Below, one piece after another: positions 1 through 6,372 of a stretch of DNA of 15,167 bases. The notes beneath the pieces are model-generated. The model was given only the letters and a program-made list of their open reading frames with translations. It did not search any database and was not told the DNA's origin. Position numbers and translations under genes: made by a program. Within the stretch, counting starts at the first letter, position 1, and every line of letters starts with the position of its first letter. The DNA is taken from positions 1 through 15,167 of the forward strand of contig DASXSZ010000058.1 in the NCBI GenBank assembly GCA_036505735.1, given 5' to 3'. The DNA comes from DASUPK01 sp036505735 (lineage in GTDB: Bacteria; Actinomycetota; Thermoleophilia; Solirubrobacterales; 70-9).

Positions 1-356
1 GCCTCCCGCAGCTCCTGGATCGGGGTTCCCTTCTCGACGTAGCCGTCGGCCCCGCGCTCCAGCGAGGGCGGGCCCATCCGGTCCGCGGAGAAGCCCGAGA
101 GCACGACGATCGCCACGTCGGGATCGCCCTTGCGGATCTCCGGGATAGCCTCGAGCCCGTCCATGTCCGGCATCGACAGGTCAAGCAGCACCGCGGCGGG
201 CTGCGTCTCTGCGATCCCCTCCAGCGCCGTCCGGCCGTCACCCGCCTCCCCCACCACCTCGAACCCGGGATCCTCCTCCATGCCGAACTTGATTAGCTCT
301 CGCAGCTCCGGCACGTCATCGACCAGGTACACCGAGATCGGTGCCGGCTCGGTCAT
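1..356 (-). CDS. Response regulator, receiver domain (3' end cut by window edge)
   Basis: Only the N-terminal 118 codons are present. They form an almost complete CheY-like receiver domain: acidic pair D13/D14 in VYLVDDVPEL, phospho-acceptor D59 in LLDLSMPDMDG, the switch Ser87 in VVLSGF, and the conserved Lys109 in GYVEKG. The protein should accept a phosphate from a sensor histidine kinase in the cytoplasm. The C-terminus lies outside the window, so it could be a stand-alone receiver or carry an output domain such as a NarL-type helix-turn-helix; I cannot tell which. The ATG at 356 is the natural start because the first beta strand follows at once. A G-rich stretch (GGGGGG) lies 3-8 nt upstream and could act as a poor, close ribosome binding site. 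No cognate kinase is visible. Confidence 0.9.
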   Translation of the reverse strand, partial: MTEPAPISVYLVDDVPELRELIKFGMEEDPGFEVVGEAGDGRTALEGIAETQPAAVLLDLSMPDMDGLEAIPEIRKGDPDVAIVVLSGFSADRMGPPSLERGADGYVEKGTPIQELRE

Positions 357-597
357 GCACCCCCCATAGCCTTGTGACTCAGGACGGTGCATCGCCTCCC
401 GCTACCGCGCCGCCCGTTGCCTGCGGAGCTCACCGGCGTTCGCAGCGGTCGATATCTGCCAGGTCATCCGGACCCTCCTCTGTCTGAGTCGACGCAGCCC
501 GTGGCTGGAACACCCTGATGCCGGCGCATTCTTCCAGGCCCCTGGTTGCGGCACATCAGTATTTCCCCGAGTCCGAAACTAGAATCGGATGAAGCCC
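357..597. other. Intergenic spacer without a recognised gene
   Basis: This 241-nt stretch separates the response regulator (leaving leftwards) from tRNA-Leu (leaving rightwards), so it must hold two divergent promoters. I see no open frame with a recognisable protein and no hairpin followed by a T tract. The only good signal is the TAGAAT box before the tRNA, listed separately. Confidence 0.5.
580..585 (+). promoter_or_regulatory. Putative -10 box of tRNA-Leu(UAG)
   Basis: TAGAAT matches the -10 consensus at five of six positions and ends 12 nt before the mature tRNA 5' end, giving a primary transcript leader of only about 5-6 nt. No convincing -35 box is seen at 16-18 nt spacing. Confidence 0.45.
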
Positions 598-682
598 GCG
601 GGCGTGCTGGAACTTGGTAGACAGGCCAGGTTTAGGTCCTGGTGCTCGCAAGAGCGTGGGGGTTCGAGTCCCTCCGCCCGCA
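598..682 (+). tRNA. tRNA-Leu, anticodon UAG
   Basis: This 85-nt class II tRNA folds well. Acceptor stem GCGGGCG (598-604) pairs with CGCCCGC (675-681), with discriminator A at 682. The anticodon stem CCAGG/CCTGG (626-630/638-642) encloses loop TTTAGGT, giving anticodon TAG. A long variable arm contains GCTC-GCAA-GAGC, as expected for leucine. The T stem (658-662/670-674) with loop TTCGAGT contains one G-U pair. It reads CUA and, by wobble, other CUN codons. CCA is not encoded, so it must be added after transcription. Confidence 0.97.
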
Positions 683-728
683 TCGCAGCGCCCCACCGTT
701 GGGTGTAGCGGAGATCCAGCCGAGTCCA

Positions 729-734
729 TAGACT
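729..734 (+). promoter_or_regulatory. Putative -10 box just before the membrane protein gene
   Basis: TAGACT (TANNNT form) ends 8 nt before the ATG at 743. No Shine-Dalgarno sequence lies between, so the mRNA may start at or within about 2 nt of the start codon. The same arrangement recurs at several genes in this window. No -35 box is evident. Confidence 0.4.
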
Positions 735-742
735 TGCTCGCC

Positions 743-1339
743 ATGGAAGCGGGAGCGATCCGTCCCGGATACGAGCTCTGGCGACCGAACAGGGAGAAGC
801 CCGAGGCAAAGAGCGCCCGGGCCCTCGTCGTGTTCCTGCTCCTCGTCTCCGCCGGGCTTGCCCTGGTGATCACCCTCGGCGGCTGGAGCCGCCTCGAGGG
901 CGGAAAGATCTTCGCCCTCCTCTACATCGCGGTCTATGTGCTCTTCGCGTTCCTGGTCGCCCGCTGGAATCGCGGCGTGCTCCCGGTCGCGTCGGCGCTC
1001 GCGATCATCCTCGCGATCTTCGCCGGGATCGCTGCCCCGGCCTGGTTCGACCGGGCCAAGGACGGGCTCTCGAGCCCGGCCCTGCCGGAGGAGCTGCTTG
1101 GCCTGCTCACGCTGCTGCTCGTGCCGGTCCAGGTGATCCTGATCGCCGTCGCGATGGTCGCCTTCAACCAGGACTGGCACGTCGAGGAGGAGCGACCTAT
1201 CGGCGACGAGCTGCCGCCCGTGGAGCCTCCCCCCGGCCCCACCCGGCGCCGGAGCACCACTCGCAAGTCCCCGAGCACCTCACGCAGCAGCCGTGGCGGC
1301 GCGCAGCGCACCGCCACCCGCCGGCCTAGAAAAGCCTGA
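743..1339 (+). CDS. Four-helix membrane protein of unknown function with a basic C-terminal tail
   Basis: This 198-residue protein is not recognised. It has a short charged N-terminus (1-26), four predicted membrane helices (about 27-47, 56-73, 79-99 and 118-141), and a hydrophilic tail (145-198) that begins acidic (HVEEERPIGDE), passes through a proline stretch, and ends very rich in Arg, Ser and Thr. The basic tail could bind nucleic acid, acidic lipid or a protein partner; that is speculation. The frame stays open back to 614 through the tRNA, but ATG 743 is the first sensible start and has a -10 box 8 nt before it; TTG 734 is an in-frame alternative. The gene converges on the SRAP gene and the two overlap by 14 bp at their stop codons. 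Confidence 0.75.
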   Translation: MEAGAIRPGYELWRPNREKPEAKSARALVVFLLLVSAGLALVITLGGWSRLEGGKIFALLYIAVYVLFAFLVARWNRGVLPVASALAIILAIFAGIAAPAWFDRAKDGLSSPALPEELLGLLTLLLVPVQVILIAVAMVAFNQDWHVEEERPIGDELPPVEPPPGPTRRRSTTRKSPSTSRSSRGGAQRTATRRPRKA

Positions 1340-2003
1340 GCGGCGGCTCGATCAGGGTCGGGCCGTCCTGCCGGACGTCGTTGACCGCATCCGAGACCTC
1401 GGTGACCTCGAGGTCATCGGTCGGCACGAGCAGCTCTTCGAGCCGCTCCTCGCCGCCTCCTGGGTCCAGCCAGATCTCCTCCGCATCCGCGTCGAGGATG
1501 ACCGGCATGCGATCGTGGATCGGCGCCACCACCTTCCCGGGCCCACAGGTGACGATCGCGCATGAGTGGACTGACGAGCCATCCGCGCTGCGCGCCTCGG
1601 CCCAGAGCCCCGCGAACGCGAAGAGCTCGCGCGAGGGCCGGGTGATCCAGACCGGCCTCTTGCCCATTTCCTCCTCGCTCCACTCGTAGAAGCCGTCGGC
1701 CACGATCAGGCAGCGGTGGGTCCGGAACGCGTCCCGGAACGCCGGCGCCTCCGCCACGGTCTCGGCCCGCGCGTTGATCAGCAACTGGTCGAAGGAGTCC
1801 GGATCGGCGTAGTGCGGGATCAATCCCCACCGCAGGATCCCGGGCTCGCGCCCGCCCTCGCGGTCCGGCCGCACGGCGAGCACCGAGTCGGTCGGCGCCA
1901 CGTTGTACCGCGGCCGCTGCTCGATCTCGACCGACTCCCGCAGGCCGAACCGAAACCGCAGCAGCCGTGGATCCGGATCGGTGAGCGTGTAGCGCCCGCA
2001 CAT
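1326..2003 (-). CDS. SRAP-family abasic-site DNA-protein crosslink protein (YedK/HMCES type)
   Basis: The 225-residue protein has the usual length of bacterial SRAP domains and begins MCGRYTLTD. The family removes its initiator Met so that Cys2 can form a stable thiazolidine crosslink with abasic sites in single-stranded DNA, protecting stalled forks. All active-site residues known from E. coli YedK can be placed: Cys2, Asn77 in INARAE, Glu107 in FYEW and His163 in PIHDRMP, with spacing close to YedK (2/75/105/160). The ATG must be the true start because Cys2 has to become N-terminal. No ribosome binding site precedes it; a TAGGCT box lies 6 nt upstream. Upstream lies the AbiEi-DUF559 relic, downstream the convergent membrane-protein gene. 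I saw no LexA-type operator. Confidence 0.95.
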   Translation of the reverse strand: MCGRYTLTDPDPRLLRFRFGLRESVEIEQRPRYNVAPTDSVLAVRPDREGGREPGILRWGLIPHYADPDSFDQLLINARAETVAEAPAFRDAFRTHRCLIVADGFYEWSEEEMGKRPVWITRPSRELFAFAGLWAEARSADGSSVHSCAIVTCGPGKVVAPIHDRMPVILDADAEEIWLDPGGGEERLEELLVPTDDLEVTEVSDAVNDVRQDGPTLIEPPLRLF

Positions 2004-2009
2004 GCAGGC

Positions 2010-2015
2010 AGCCTA
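2010..2015 (-). promoter_or_regulatory. Putative -10 box for a leaderless SRAP transcript
   Basis: On the minus strand TAGGCT is followed by exactly 6 nt and then the ATG of the SRAP gene. This places the expected transcription start on the A of the start codon, which fits the missing Shine-Dalgarno sequence. The identical box and spacing occurs before the HMG-CoA lyase gene. Confidence 0.45.
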
Positions 2016-2056
2016 GGAGGCCCTGCGACTGGGTGCGAGGCACTCTGTAACCCGCC

Positions 2057-2755
2057 CTGATCGCGGCGCCGATCCCGCGCCTGCTGCGCGGGCATGCGGT
2101 GGTCGCGCAGGCCGTCGGTCTCCACCACCAGACTCAGCTCGGGCCAGAAGAAGTCGACCCTGAAGCCATGGAGCCGAACGCCCGTCTGGGGAGTCGGTAG
2201 CCCGGCTGCGCGAACCAGGCGAAGGAACCTCCGCTCGAGTTCGGAATCAGTCAGGCGGAAGACCTGGCGATCAAGGAGGCGGAGAAGGGTGCTGACGCCG
2301 GCCTCGCCACGCATCTCTTCGAGCGTTCGCCGCAGCCGCTCCGGGTCGATCAGATCGCGGTTCGCCGCTTCGTTGACCGCGGCTTCCAACTCGCCGGTCA
2401 ACTGCGAGGCCGCGCGGCCGCCGCTTGCTAGCGCTGGGCAGCGTCAGCTCGATCGGTCCCGACTGAGCCCTTCGAATCTCCCACAGCTCCGCCGCGCTCT
2501 GGTGGCTGAGTAGAGCACTCGGACCACAGGAGAACACGGCCGCCATCCAGCGGCCGTTCTGGCTGAGATCCCGCCTGCCCACGGCGAAAACCCTGCGCCG
2601 AACCAGGTGCAGCCAGCCACGCCGGGTTCGGTGCTCGATGGCGCTACGGGTGAGACCCAAACGTAGGAGTTGGTCCCGCGACACGATTCCGTGCTGACGA
2701 CCCGCAAGCCTTCGTACTTCGGCGTCGACCGCTGGTCCCCCCCGGTTTTGGTCAC
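2057..2755 (-). pseudogene. Decayed AbiEi-like / DUF559 gene (winged-helix antitoxin-like plus nuclease-like fold)
   Basis: Two pieces of one protein lie in different minus-strand frames. The N-terminal piece (about 2735-2409) carries an AbiEi-type winged-helix start (VDAEVRRLAGRQHGIVSRDQ) and the following domain up to ELTLPSASKRRPRG. The C-terminal piece (about 2407-2057) runs from LTGELEAAVNEA through a DUF559 region with VDFFWP, VVETDG and QQARDRRRDQ. The roughly 45 residues that normally join them are missing and the frame changes at about 2405. The tail after RDQ is also lost. No start codon is in frame with the N-terminal piece, but GTG at 2755 would read in if the G7 tract at 2737-2743 had one more G, giving MTKTGGG followed by PAVDAEV. 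Intact relatives are about 280-300 residues; that length and the family name are from memory. A TTG at 2401 could start a C-terminal fragment, but its frame runs through the SRAP start. Confidence 0.8.
2737..2743 (-). repeat. Homopolymer tract of seven G (minus strand)
   Basis: Seven consecutive C on the plus strand (G on the coding strand) lie between the GTG at 2755 and the first conserved codons of the AbiEi-like domain. With seven G the GTG frame gives MTKTGGDQRS and leaves the family; with eight G it gives MTKTGGGPAVDAEV and enters it. Such a tract is prone to slippage in cells and to errors in sequencing. Confidence 0.6.
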
Positions 2756-2792
2756 TTTGGCCCGCTATAGCGAAGTAAAGGGACCAAAAGCC
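2744..2792. repeat. Imperfect 49-nt inverted repeat with central palindrome
   Basis: Left arm GGTTTTGGTC (2744-2753) pairs with GACCAAAAGCC (2782-2792) with one bulged G. After one A/G mismatch, CTTTG (2755-2759) pairs with TAAAG (2776-2780), giving about 15 pairs. The loop holds the perfect palindrome CGCTATAGCG (2763-2772). The element is A/T-rich against the surrounding high-GC DNA. It lies 43 nt beyond the 3' end of tRNA-Leu(CAA) and covers the likely start of the AbiEi-like relic. It could be an operator, a processing or termination structure for the tRNA transcript, or a dispersed repeat. No T tract follows on either strand. Confidence 0.6.
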
Positions 2793-2835
2793 CTGATTCG
2801 CCCCCTTTCCCAGCCAGTGTTGGCTGACCAGCCGA

Positions 2836-2920
2836 TGCCGGAGGTGGGATTCGAACCCACAAGCCCCGAAGGGCCGCCGGTTTTGAGCCGGCGCTGTATT
2901 CCAGTTCCAAGCACTCCGGC
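2836..2920 (-). tRNA. tRNA-Leu, anticodon CAA
   Basis: The 85-nt class II tRNA is encoded on the minus strand. Acceptor stem GCCGGAG (2920-2914) pairs with CTCCGGC (2843-2837), with discriminator A at 2836. The anticodon loop CTCAAAA (2887-2881) lies between GCCGG and CCGGC and gives anticodon CAA, reading UUG. A variable-arm hairpin contains GGCCC-TTCG-GGGCTT, and the T arm contains GGTTCGAATCC. CCA is not encoded. It points away from the M28 peptidase gene, whose start lies only 45 nt from the tRNA 5' end. Confidence 0.97.
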
Positions 2921-2929
2921 AGTACGGGA

Positions 2930-2935
2930 ACGATA
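2930..2935 (-). promoter_or_regulatory. Putative -10 box of tRNA-Leu(CAA)
   Basis: On the minus strand TATCGT ends 9 nt before the mature tRNA 5' end, a normal distance for a tRNA with a very short leader. No clear -35 box is seen. It sits back-to-back with the plus-strand GATAAT box of the M28 peptidase gene. Confidence 0.35.
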
Positions 2936-2950
2936 GCCCTGGCATGACGC

Positions 2951-2956
2951 GATAAT
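2951..2956 (+). promoter_or_regulatory. Putative -10 box of the M28 peptidase gene
   Basis: GATAAT matches the -10 consensus at five of six positions and ends 9 nt before the GTG at 2966. There is no Shine-Dalgarno sequence in between, which suggests a leaderless or nearly leaderless mRNA and supports GTG 2966 over ATG 2984 as the start. Confidence 0.45.
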
Positions 2957-2965
2957 CCTCCGCCG

Positions 2966-4204
2966 GTGGACGACGCGGGACGCATGGAGGTGATTCGCGA
3001 GCTCTGCTCCTTCGAGGGGCGGGGCCCCGGCACGGACGCGGAGCGCCGCGCCGCGAACATGCTCGCCGGCCGCCTGCGCGGCATGGGCCGGCGCGCCGAG
3101 ATCGAGCCCTTCTTCGCCCATCCGCAGTACGCCCTCGTCCACCTGATCCACGCGGCGATGGGCGTTGCCGGGAGCGTGATCGCGACCGTCCAGCCCGCCG
3201 TCGGCTTCACGCTCGTCTTCCTCGCCGCGATCTCCACCTACCTCGACCTAAACACCCGCCTCTACCTGGTCCGCTCCCTGCTCTTCCGCCGCGTGTCCCA
3301 GAACGTCGTCTCCCCCGGCGACCGACCGGACGCCCCCGCCCGGCTGATCCTGATGGCCCACTATGACGCCGCCCGCACCGGCTACATCTTTTCCAAGGCC
3401 TCTGACCGGATCCGGCGGCTGCCCGAGCGCGTCCGGCTCGGGCTCGGGCCCTTCCGGATCTTCTTCTGGCTCGGCCTCGCGCCGCTGCTGCCGATCCTGG
3501 GCGCGCGCATGGCGGGTGTCGACGCAACCTGGCTGTCCGCCATCCAGGCCGTCCCCACGATCGTCCTGATCGTCGCCGGCTTCCTGCTCGTCGACATCGC
3601 GCTCTCGGAGATCGTGCCCGGCGCCTATGACAATGCCTCCGGCGTGGCCGCCGTGCTCTCGACCGCCGACGAGCTGACCACCAACCCGCCCGAGAACCTC
3701 GACGTCTGGGTGGTCTTCGCCGGCTCCGAGGAGTCGTTCTGCGAGGGCAGCCGCGCCTTCGTCCGCTCCCACCGCAAGCAATTCGACCGGCCCACCACCG
3801 CCTTCCTCAACGTCGACTCCGTCTCATTCGGGGGCGTCGCCTACGAGATCAGCCAGGGACCGGTGATCAGCCTCCCCCACGACCGCCACCTGATCGAGCT
3901 TTGCGAGGCCCTCGCGACCGCCGGGGCGGCGGATGGCGGCGGCGCCCGCCCGATCCGCCACCCCCTCCTGGACGACGCCCTCCCGCCGCGAGTGCGCCGC
4001 ATGCGATCCATCACGCTGCGCACGACCGATCCCAACGGCAACCTCGCCCCCTGGTACCACACCCACGACGACGTCCTCGACCGGGTCGATTCGGCAGCGC
4101 TGGCCCGCGCGACCGATTTCGTCGTCGCCCTCGCCCGCCTGATCGACCGCGATGCCGGCCGCTCTCAATCCCCGAGGCCGGGCGCCGAGACCGCCCCCGT
4201 GTAA
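2966..4204 (+). CDS. Membrane-anchored M28-family zinc metallopeptidase
   Basis: The 412-residue protein has the full M28 (aminopeptidase Y/S family) metal and catalytic set: H132 and D134 in AHYDA, D222 in GAYDNASG, the Glu pair E255/E256 in GSEES, D284 in NVDSV, and a late His (H365 or H367) in WYHTHDD. The family cleaves N-terminal residues from peptides with two zinc ions. Unlike soluble members it carries hydrophobic stretches at about 57-92 (probably two helices) and two more at about 163-182 and 193-215, inserted between the first and second metal motifs, so it is probably embedded in the cell membrane. Which side the active site faces is not clear. GTG 2966 is preferred (GATAAT upstream); ATG 2984 is the alternative. 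The next gene starts 10 nt after its stop. Confidence 0.88.
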   Translation: MDDAGRMEVIRELCSFEGRGPGTDAERRAANMLAGRLRGMGRRAEIEPFFAHPQYALVHLIHAAMGVAGSVIATVQPAVGFTLVFLAAISTYLDLNTRLYLVRSLLFRRVSQNVVSPGDRPDAPARLILMAHYDAARTGYIFSKASDRIRRLPERVRLGLGPFRIFFWLGLAPLLPILGARMAGVDATWLSAIQAVPTIVLIVAGFLLVDIALSEIVPGAYDNASGVAAVLSTADELTTNPPENLDVWVVFAGSEESFCEGSRAFVRSHRKQFDRPTTAFLNVDSVSFGGVAYEISQGPVISLPHDRHLIELCEALATAGAADGGGARPIRHPLLDDALPPRVRRMRSITLRTTDPNGNLAPWYHTHDDVLDRVDSAALARATDFVVALARLIDRDAGRSQSPRPGAETAPV

Positions 4205-4208
4205 AGAT
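4203..4208 (+). promoter_or_regulatory. Weak -10-like box inside the peptidase stop, before acetoacetyl-CoA synthetase
   Basis: AAAGAT overlaps the stop codon of the peptidase gene and ends 6 nt before ATG 4215. It fits the loose ANNNT pattern seen at neighbouring starts and there is no Shine-Dalgarno sequence. It may allow separate transcription of the synthetase gene, but the match is weak. Confidence 0.2.
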
Positions 4209-4214
4209 CGCGCC

Positions 4215-6239
4215 ATGGAGAGCACGCGGGAGGCGGAGATCCTCTGGGCACCCTCGGCGGAGATGGTCGAGCGATCCCAGCTCACCCGCTACCTGCGCTG
4301 GCTCGCCGAGAACCGGGACCTCCACTTCGACGGCTACCACGACCTCTGGGACTGGTCCGTCACCGAGATCGAGGAGTTCTGGGAGACGATCTGGGAGTAC
4401 TTCGGCGTGATCTCGGACGAGCCCTATGAGCGTGTGCTCGCTGATCGCGTCATGCCCGGCGCCCGCTGGTTCGTGGGCGCCCGCCTCAACTACGCCGAGC
4501 ACATCTTCCGGGGCAAGGCCGATGACGAGGTGGCGCTCGTCTACGCGTCCGAGCTGCGCCAGCTCAGCGAGGTGCACTGGGGCGAGCTGCGGGGGCGGGT
4601 AGCCGCAGTGCGCGAGGGGCTGCGATCTCTCGGGGTCTCCGGTGGCGACCGCGTCGTCGCGTACCTGCCCAACGGACCCGAGGCCGTGATCGCCCTCCTC
4701 GCGACCGCCAGCCTCGGTGCGATCTGGTCGAGCTGCTCCCCCGACTTCGGGCCCGGCAGCGTCGTCGACCGCTTCGCCCAGATCGAGCCCAAGGTGATGT
4801 TCTGCGTCGACGGCTACCGCTACGGCGGCAAGGACTTCGACCGGCTCGACACGGTCGCCGAGATCGCGGAGCGTATCCCGAGCCTAGAGCGGATCGTCGT
4901 CGTCCCCTATCTGAGCGCCTCCCCCGAGCTCTCCCGGCTGGAGGAGCGCCCCGAGGTCGCGGCTCCCATGACCTGGGGCCAGCTCCTCGACCTCGGCTCC
5001 GGTGCCGAGCTCGCCTTTGACCCCGTTCCCTTCGACCACCCGCTCTGGGTCCTCTACTCCTCCGGGACGACCGGCCTCCCCAAAGCGATCGTCCAGGGCC
5101 ACGGCGGGATCCTGATCGAGCAGCTCAAGAAGGGAAACCTCCACCTCGACGTCCAACCCGGCGACCGCGTCTTCTGGTTCACCACCACCGGCTGGATGAT
5201 GTGGAACTTCCTGGTGGGCGCTCTGCTCACGCCCGCCTCGATCGTCCTCTTCGACGGCAACCCCGCCACCCCGGACATGGGCGTTCTCTGGGACCTCGCC
5301 GAGCGCACCCGCATGACCTGCTTCGGGACCAGCGCGGCGTACATCGCCGCCTGCATGAAGGACGGGGTCGAGCCCGGGCAGGGCCGCGACCTGTCGCGGC
5401 TCCGCTCCGTCGGCTCGACCGGCTCCCCCCTCTCCCCGGAGGGATTCGAGTGGGTCTACGACCACGTCGGCCGCGACACCTGGCTCTTCTCCACCAGCGG
5501 CGGCACCGACCTCTGCACCGCGTTCGTCGGCGGCGTGCCCCTGCTGCCGGTCTACCGCGGCGAGCTCCAGGGCCGTTCGCTCGGGGCCAAGGTGGAGGCT
5601 TTCGACGAGGACGGCAACGCGGTGATCGACGAGGTCGGGGAGCTGGTCATCACCGAGCCCATGCCCTCGATGCCGGTCTTCTTCTGGGGCGACGACGACG
5701 GCTCCCGCTACCGGGACAGCTACTTCGAGATGTACCCGGGGGTCTGGCGCCACGGCGACTGGATCGAGATCACCTCGCGCGGCACGGCGATCATCTATGG
5801 CCGTTCCGACTCGACGATCAACCGCGGGGGCATCCGCATGGGCACCAGCGAGATCTACCGCGCGGTCTCCGCGGTCCCGGAGGTGCTCGACGCCCTCGTT
5901 GTGGACGTCCCCAAGCGCGGGAGCGAGGGATGGATGCCGCTCTTCGTCGTCCTGCGCGAGGACGCGGAGCTGAGCGAGGACCTGGTCGCTGAGATCAAGC
6001 GCCGCATCCGCGAGCAGTGCTCGCCTCGCCACGTGCCCAACGAGATCTTCCGGATCGCCGAGGTTCCACGGACCCTGAGCGGCAAGGTGCTCGAGGTGCC
6101 TGTGAAGAGGATCCTGATGGGCGAGCCGCCCGAGCGCGCCGCGAGCCGTGACTCGCTGGCGAATCCCGCAGCCCTGGACTACTTCACGGCCCTGGCCGGC
6201 GGCGCCGGCCGGCCGACGCCGTCCACTCTCGGGTCGTAG
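4215..6239 (+). CDS. Acetoacetyl-CoA synthetase
   Basis: This 674-residue ANL-superfamily enzyme converts acetoacetate, ATP and CoA to acetoacetyl-CoA, AMP and pyrophosphate in the cytoplasm. The N-terminal region (ILWAPS, FDGYHDLWDWSV, PGARWFVGARLNYAEH) is typical of acetoacetyl-CoA synthetase rather than acetyl-CoA synthetase. Core motifs are present: the P-loop YSSGTTGLPK (281-290), STSGGTDLC (426-434), GDWIEIT with D515, GRSDSTINRGGIRMG (529-543), and the catalytic Lys624 in LSGKVLEVPVK. The length fits the family (about 650-680). ATG 4215 starts the conserved N-terminus; the frame is open back to 4152 but that part overlaps the peptidase gene. HMG-CoA lyase, which produces acetoacetate, is encoded 8 kb away, so the two could form a leucine-to-acetoacetyl-CoA route. 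acsA and aacS are both used as symbols. Confidence 0.95.
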   Translation: MESTREAEILWAPSAEMVERSQLTRYLRWLAENRDLHFDGYHDLWDWSVTEIEEFWETIWEYFGVISDEPYERVLADRVMPGARWFVGARLNYAEHIFRGKADDEVALVYASELRQLSEVHWGELRGRVAAVREGLRSLGVSGGDRVVAYLPNGPEAVIALLATASLGAIWSSCSPDFGPGSVVDRFAQIEPKVMFCVDGYRYGGKDFDRLDTVAEIAERIPSLERIVVVPYLSASPELSRLEERPEVAAPMTWGQLLDLGSGAELAFDPVPFDHPLWVLYSSGTTGLPKAIVQGHGGILIEQLKKGNLHLDVQPGDRVFWFTTTGWMMWNFLVGALLTPASIVLFDGNPATPDMGVLWDLAERTRMTCFGTSAAYIAACMKDGVEPGQGRDLSRLRSVGSTGSPLSPEGFEWVYDHVGRDTWLFSTSGGTDLCTAFVGGVPLLPVYRGELQGRSLGAKVEAFDEDGNAVIDEVGELVITEPMPSMPVFFWGDDDGSRYRDSYFEMYPGVWRHGDWIEITSRGTAIIYGRSDSTINRGGIRMGTSEIYRAVSAVPEVLDALVVDVPKRGSEGWMPLFVVLREDAELSEDLVAEIKRRIREQCSPRHVPNEIFRIAEVPRTLSGKVLEVPVKRILMGEPPERAASRDSLANPAALDYFTALAGGAGRPTPSTLGS

Positions 6240-6245
6240 GCGACC
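6232..6245 (+). other. Small hairpin at the stop of acetoacetyl-CoA synthetase
   Basis: GGTCG (6232-6236), loop TAGG, CGACC (6241-6245) forms a perfect 5-bp stem across the stop codon. No T tract follows, so termination is doubtful. Confidence 0.25.
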
Positions 6246-6275
6246 GTCCAGTCCCGCTCGCGGCGTGATCCGGGC

Positions 6276-6305
6276 TTGACGAGCCACCGTACTCCGACAA
6301 AGGAT
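6276..6305 (+). promoter_or_regulatory. Putative promoter of the desaturase gene
   Basis: TTGACG (6276-6281, five of six to the -35 consensus) is followed after 18 nt by AAGGAT (6300-6305), a weak -10. This is the best -35 box in the window. Transcription would start near 6312, just beyond ATG 6310, and leave a leader of about 60 nt before GTG 6373. The stretch AAAGGA (6299-6304) could instead be a Shine-Dalgarno sequence for ATG 6310, so promoter and ribosome-site readings compete. Confidence 0.4.
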
Positions 6306-6360
6306 CGCGATGTCTACCCGCAAGAAGGACATCGCGCTCGCCCGGAATGGCCGAAACGTC

Positions 6361-6368
6361 AAAAGGAG
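6361..6368 (+). promoter_or_regulatory. Ribosome binding site deciding the desaturase start
   Basis: AAAAGGAG lies 4 nt before GTG 6373. It is one of the strongest Shine-Dalgarno sequences in the window and favours this start over ATG 6310. Confidence 0.55.
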
Positions 6369-6372
6369 CACC

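Noticed and set aside
614..742. Upstream extension of the membrane-protein frame
   Set aside because: It runs through tRNA-Leu(UAG), a structural RNA gene.
1820..2401. 193-codon minus-strand frame from TTG 2401 as an intact gene
   Set aside because: Only its first 115 codons match the DUF559 family; the rest is out-of-frame sequence overlapping the SRAP gene, so it is part of the pseudogene.
2744..2792. Inverted repeat read as a rho-independent terminator
   Set aside because: No T tract follows the stem on either strand; a G run or GC-rich sequence follows instead.
6192..6213. GC-rich near-palindrome of GGCC/GGCGCC units near the end of acetoacetyl-CoA synthetase
   Set aside because: It encodes the Ala/Gly/Arg tail of the protein, and such runs are expected at this GC content.
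4884..6371. 495-codon open frame on the minus strand, antisense to acetoacetyl-CoA synthetase
   Set aside because: Its composition (Asp/Arg/Gly/Val/His-rich, no motif) is what a high-GC gene gives in its complementary frame; the sense gene is fully explained.
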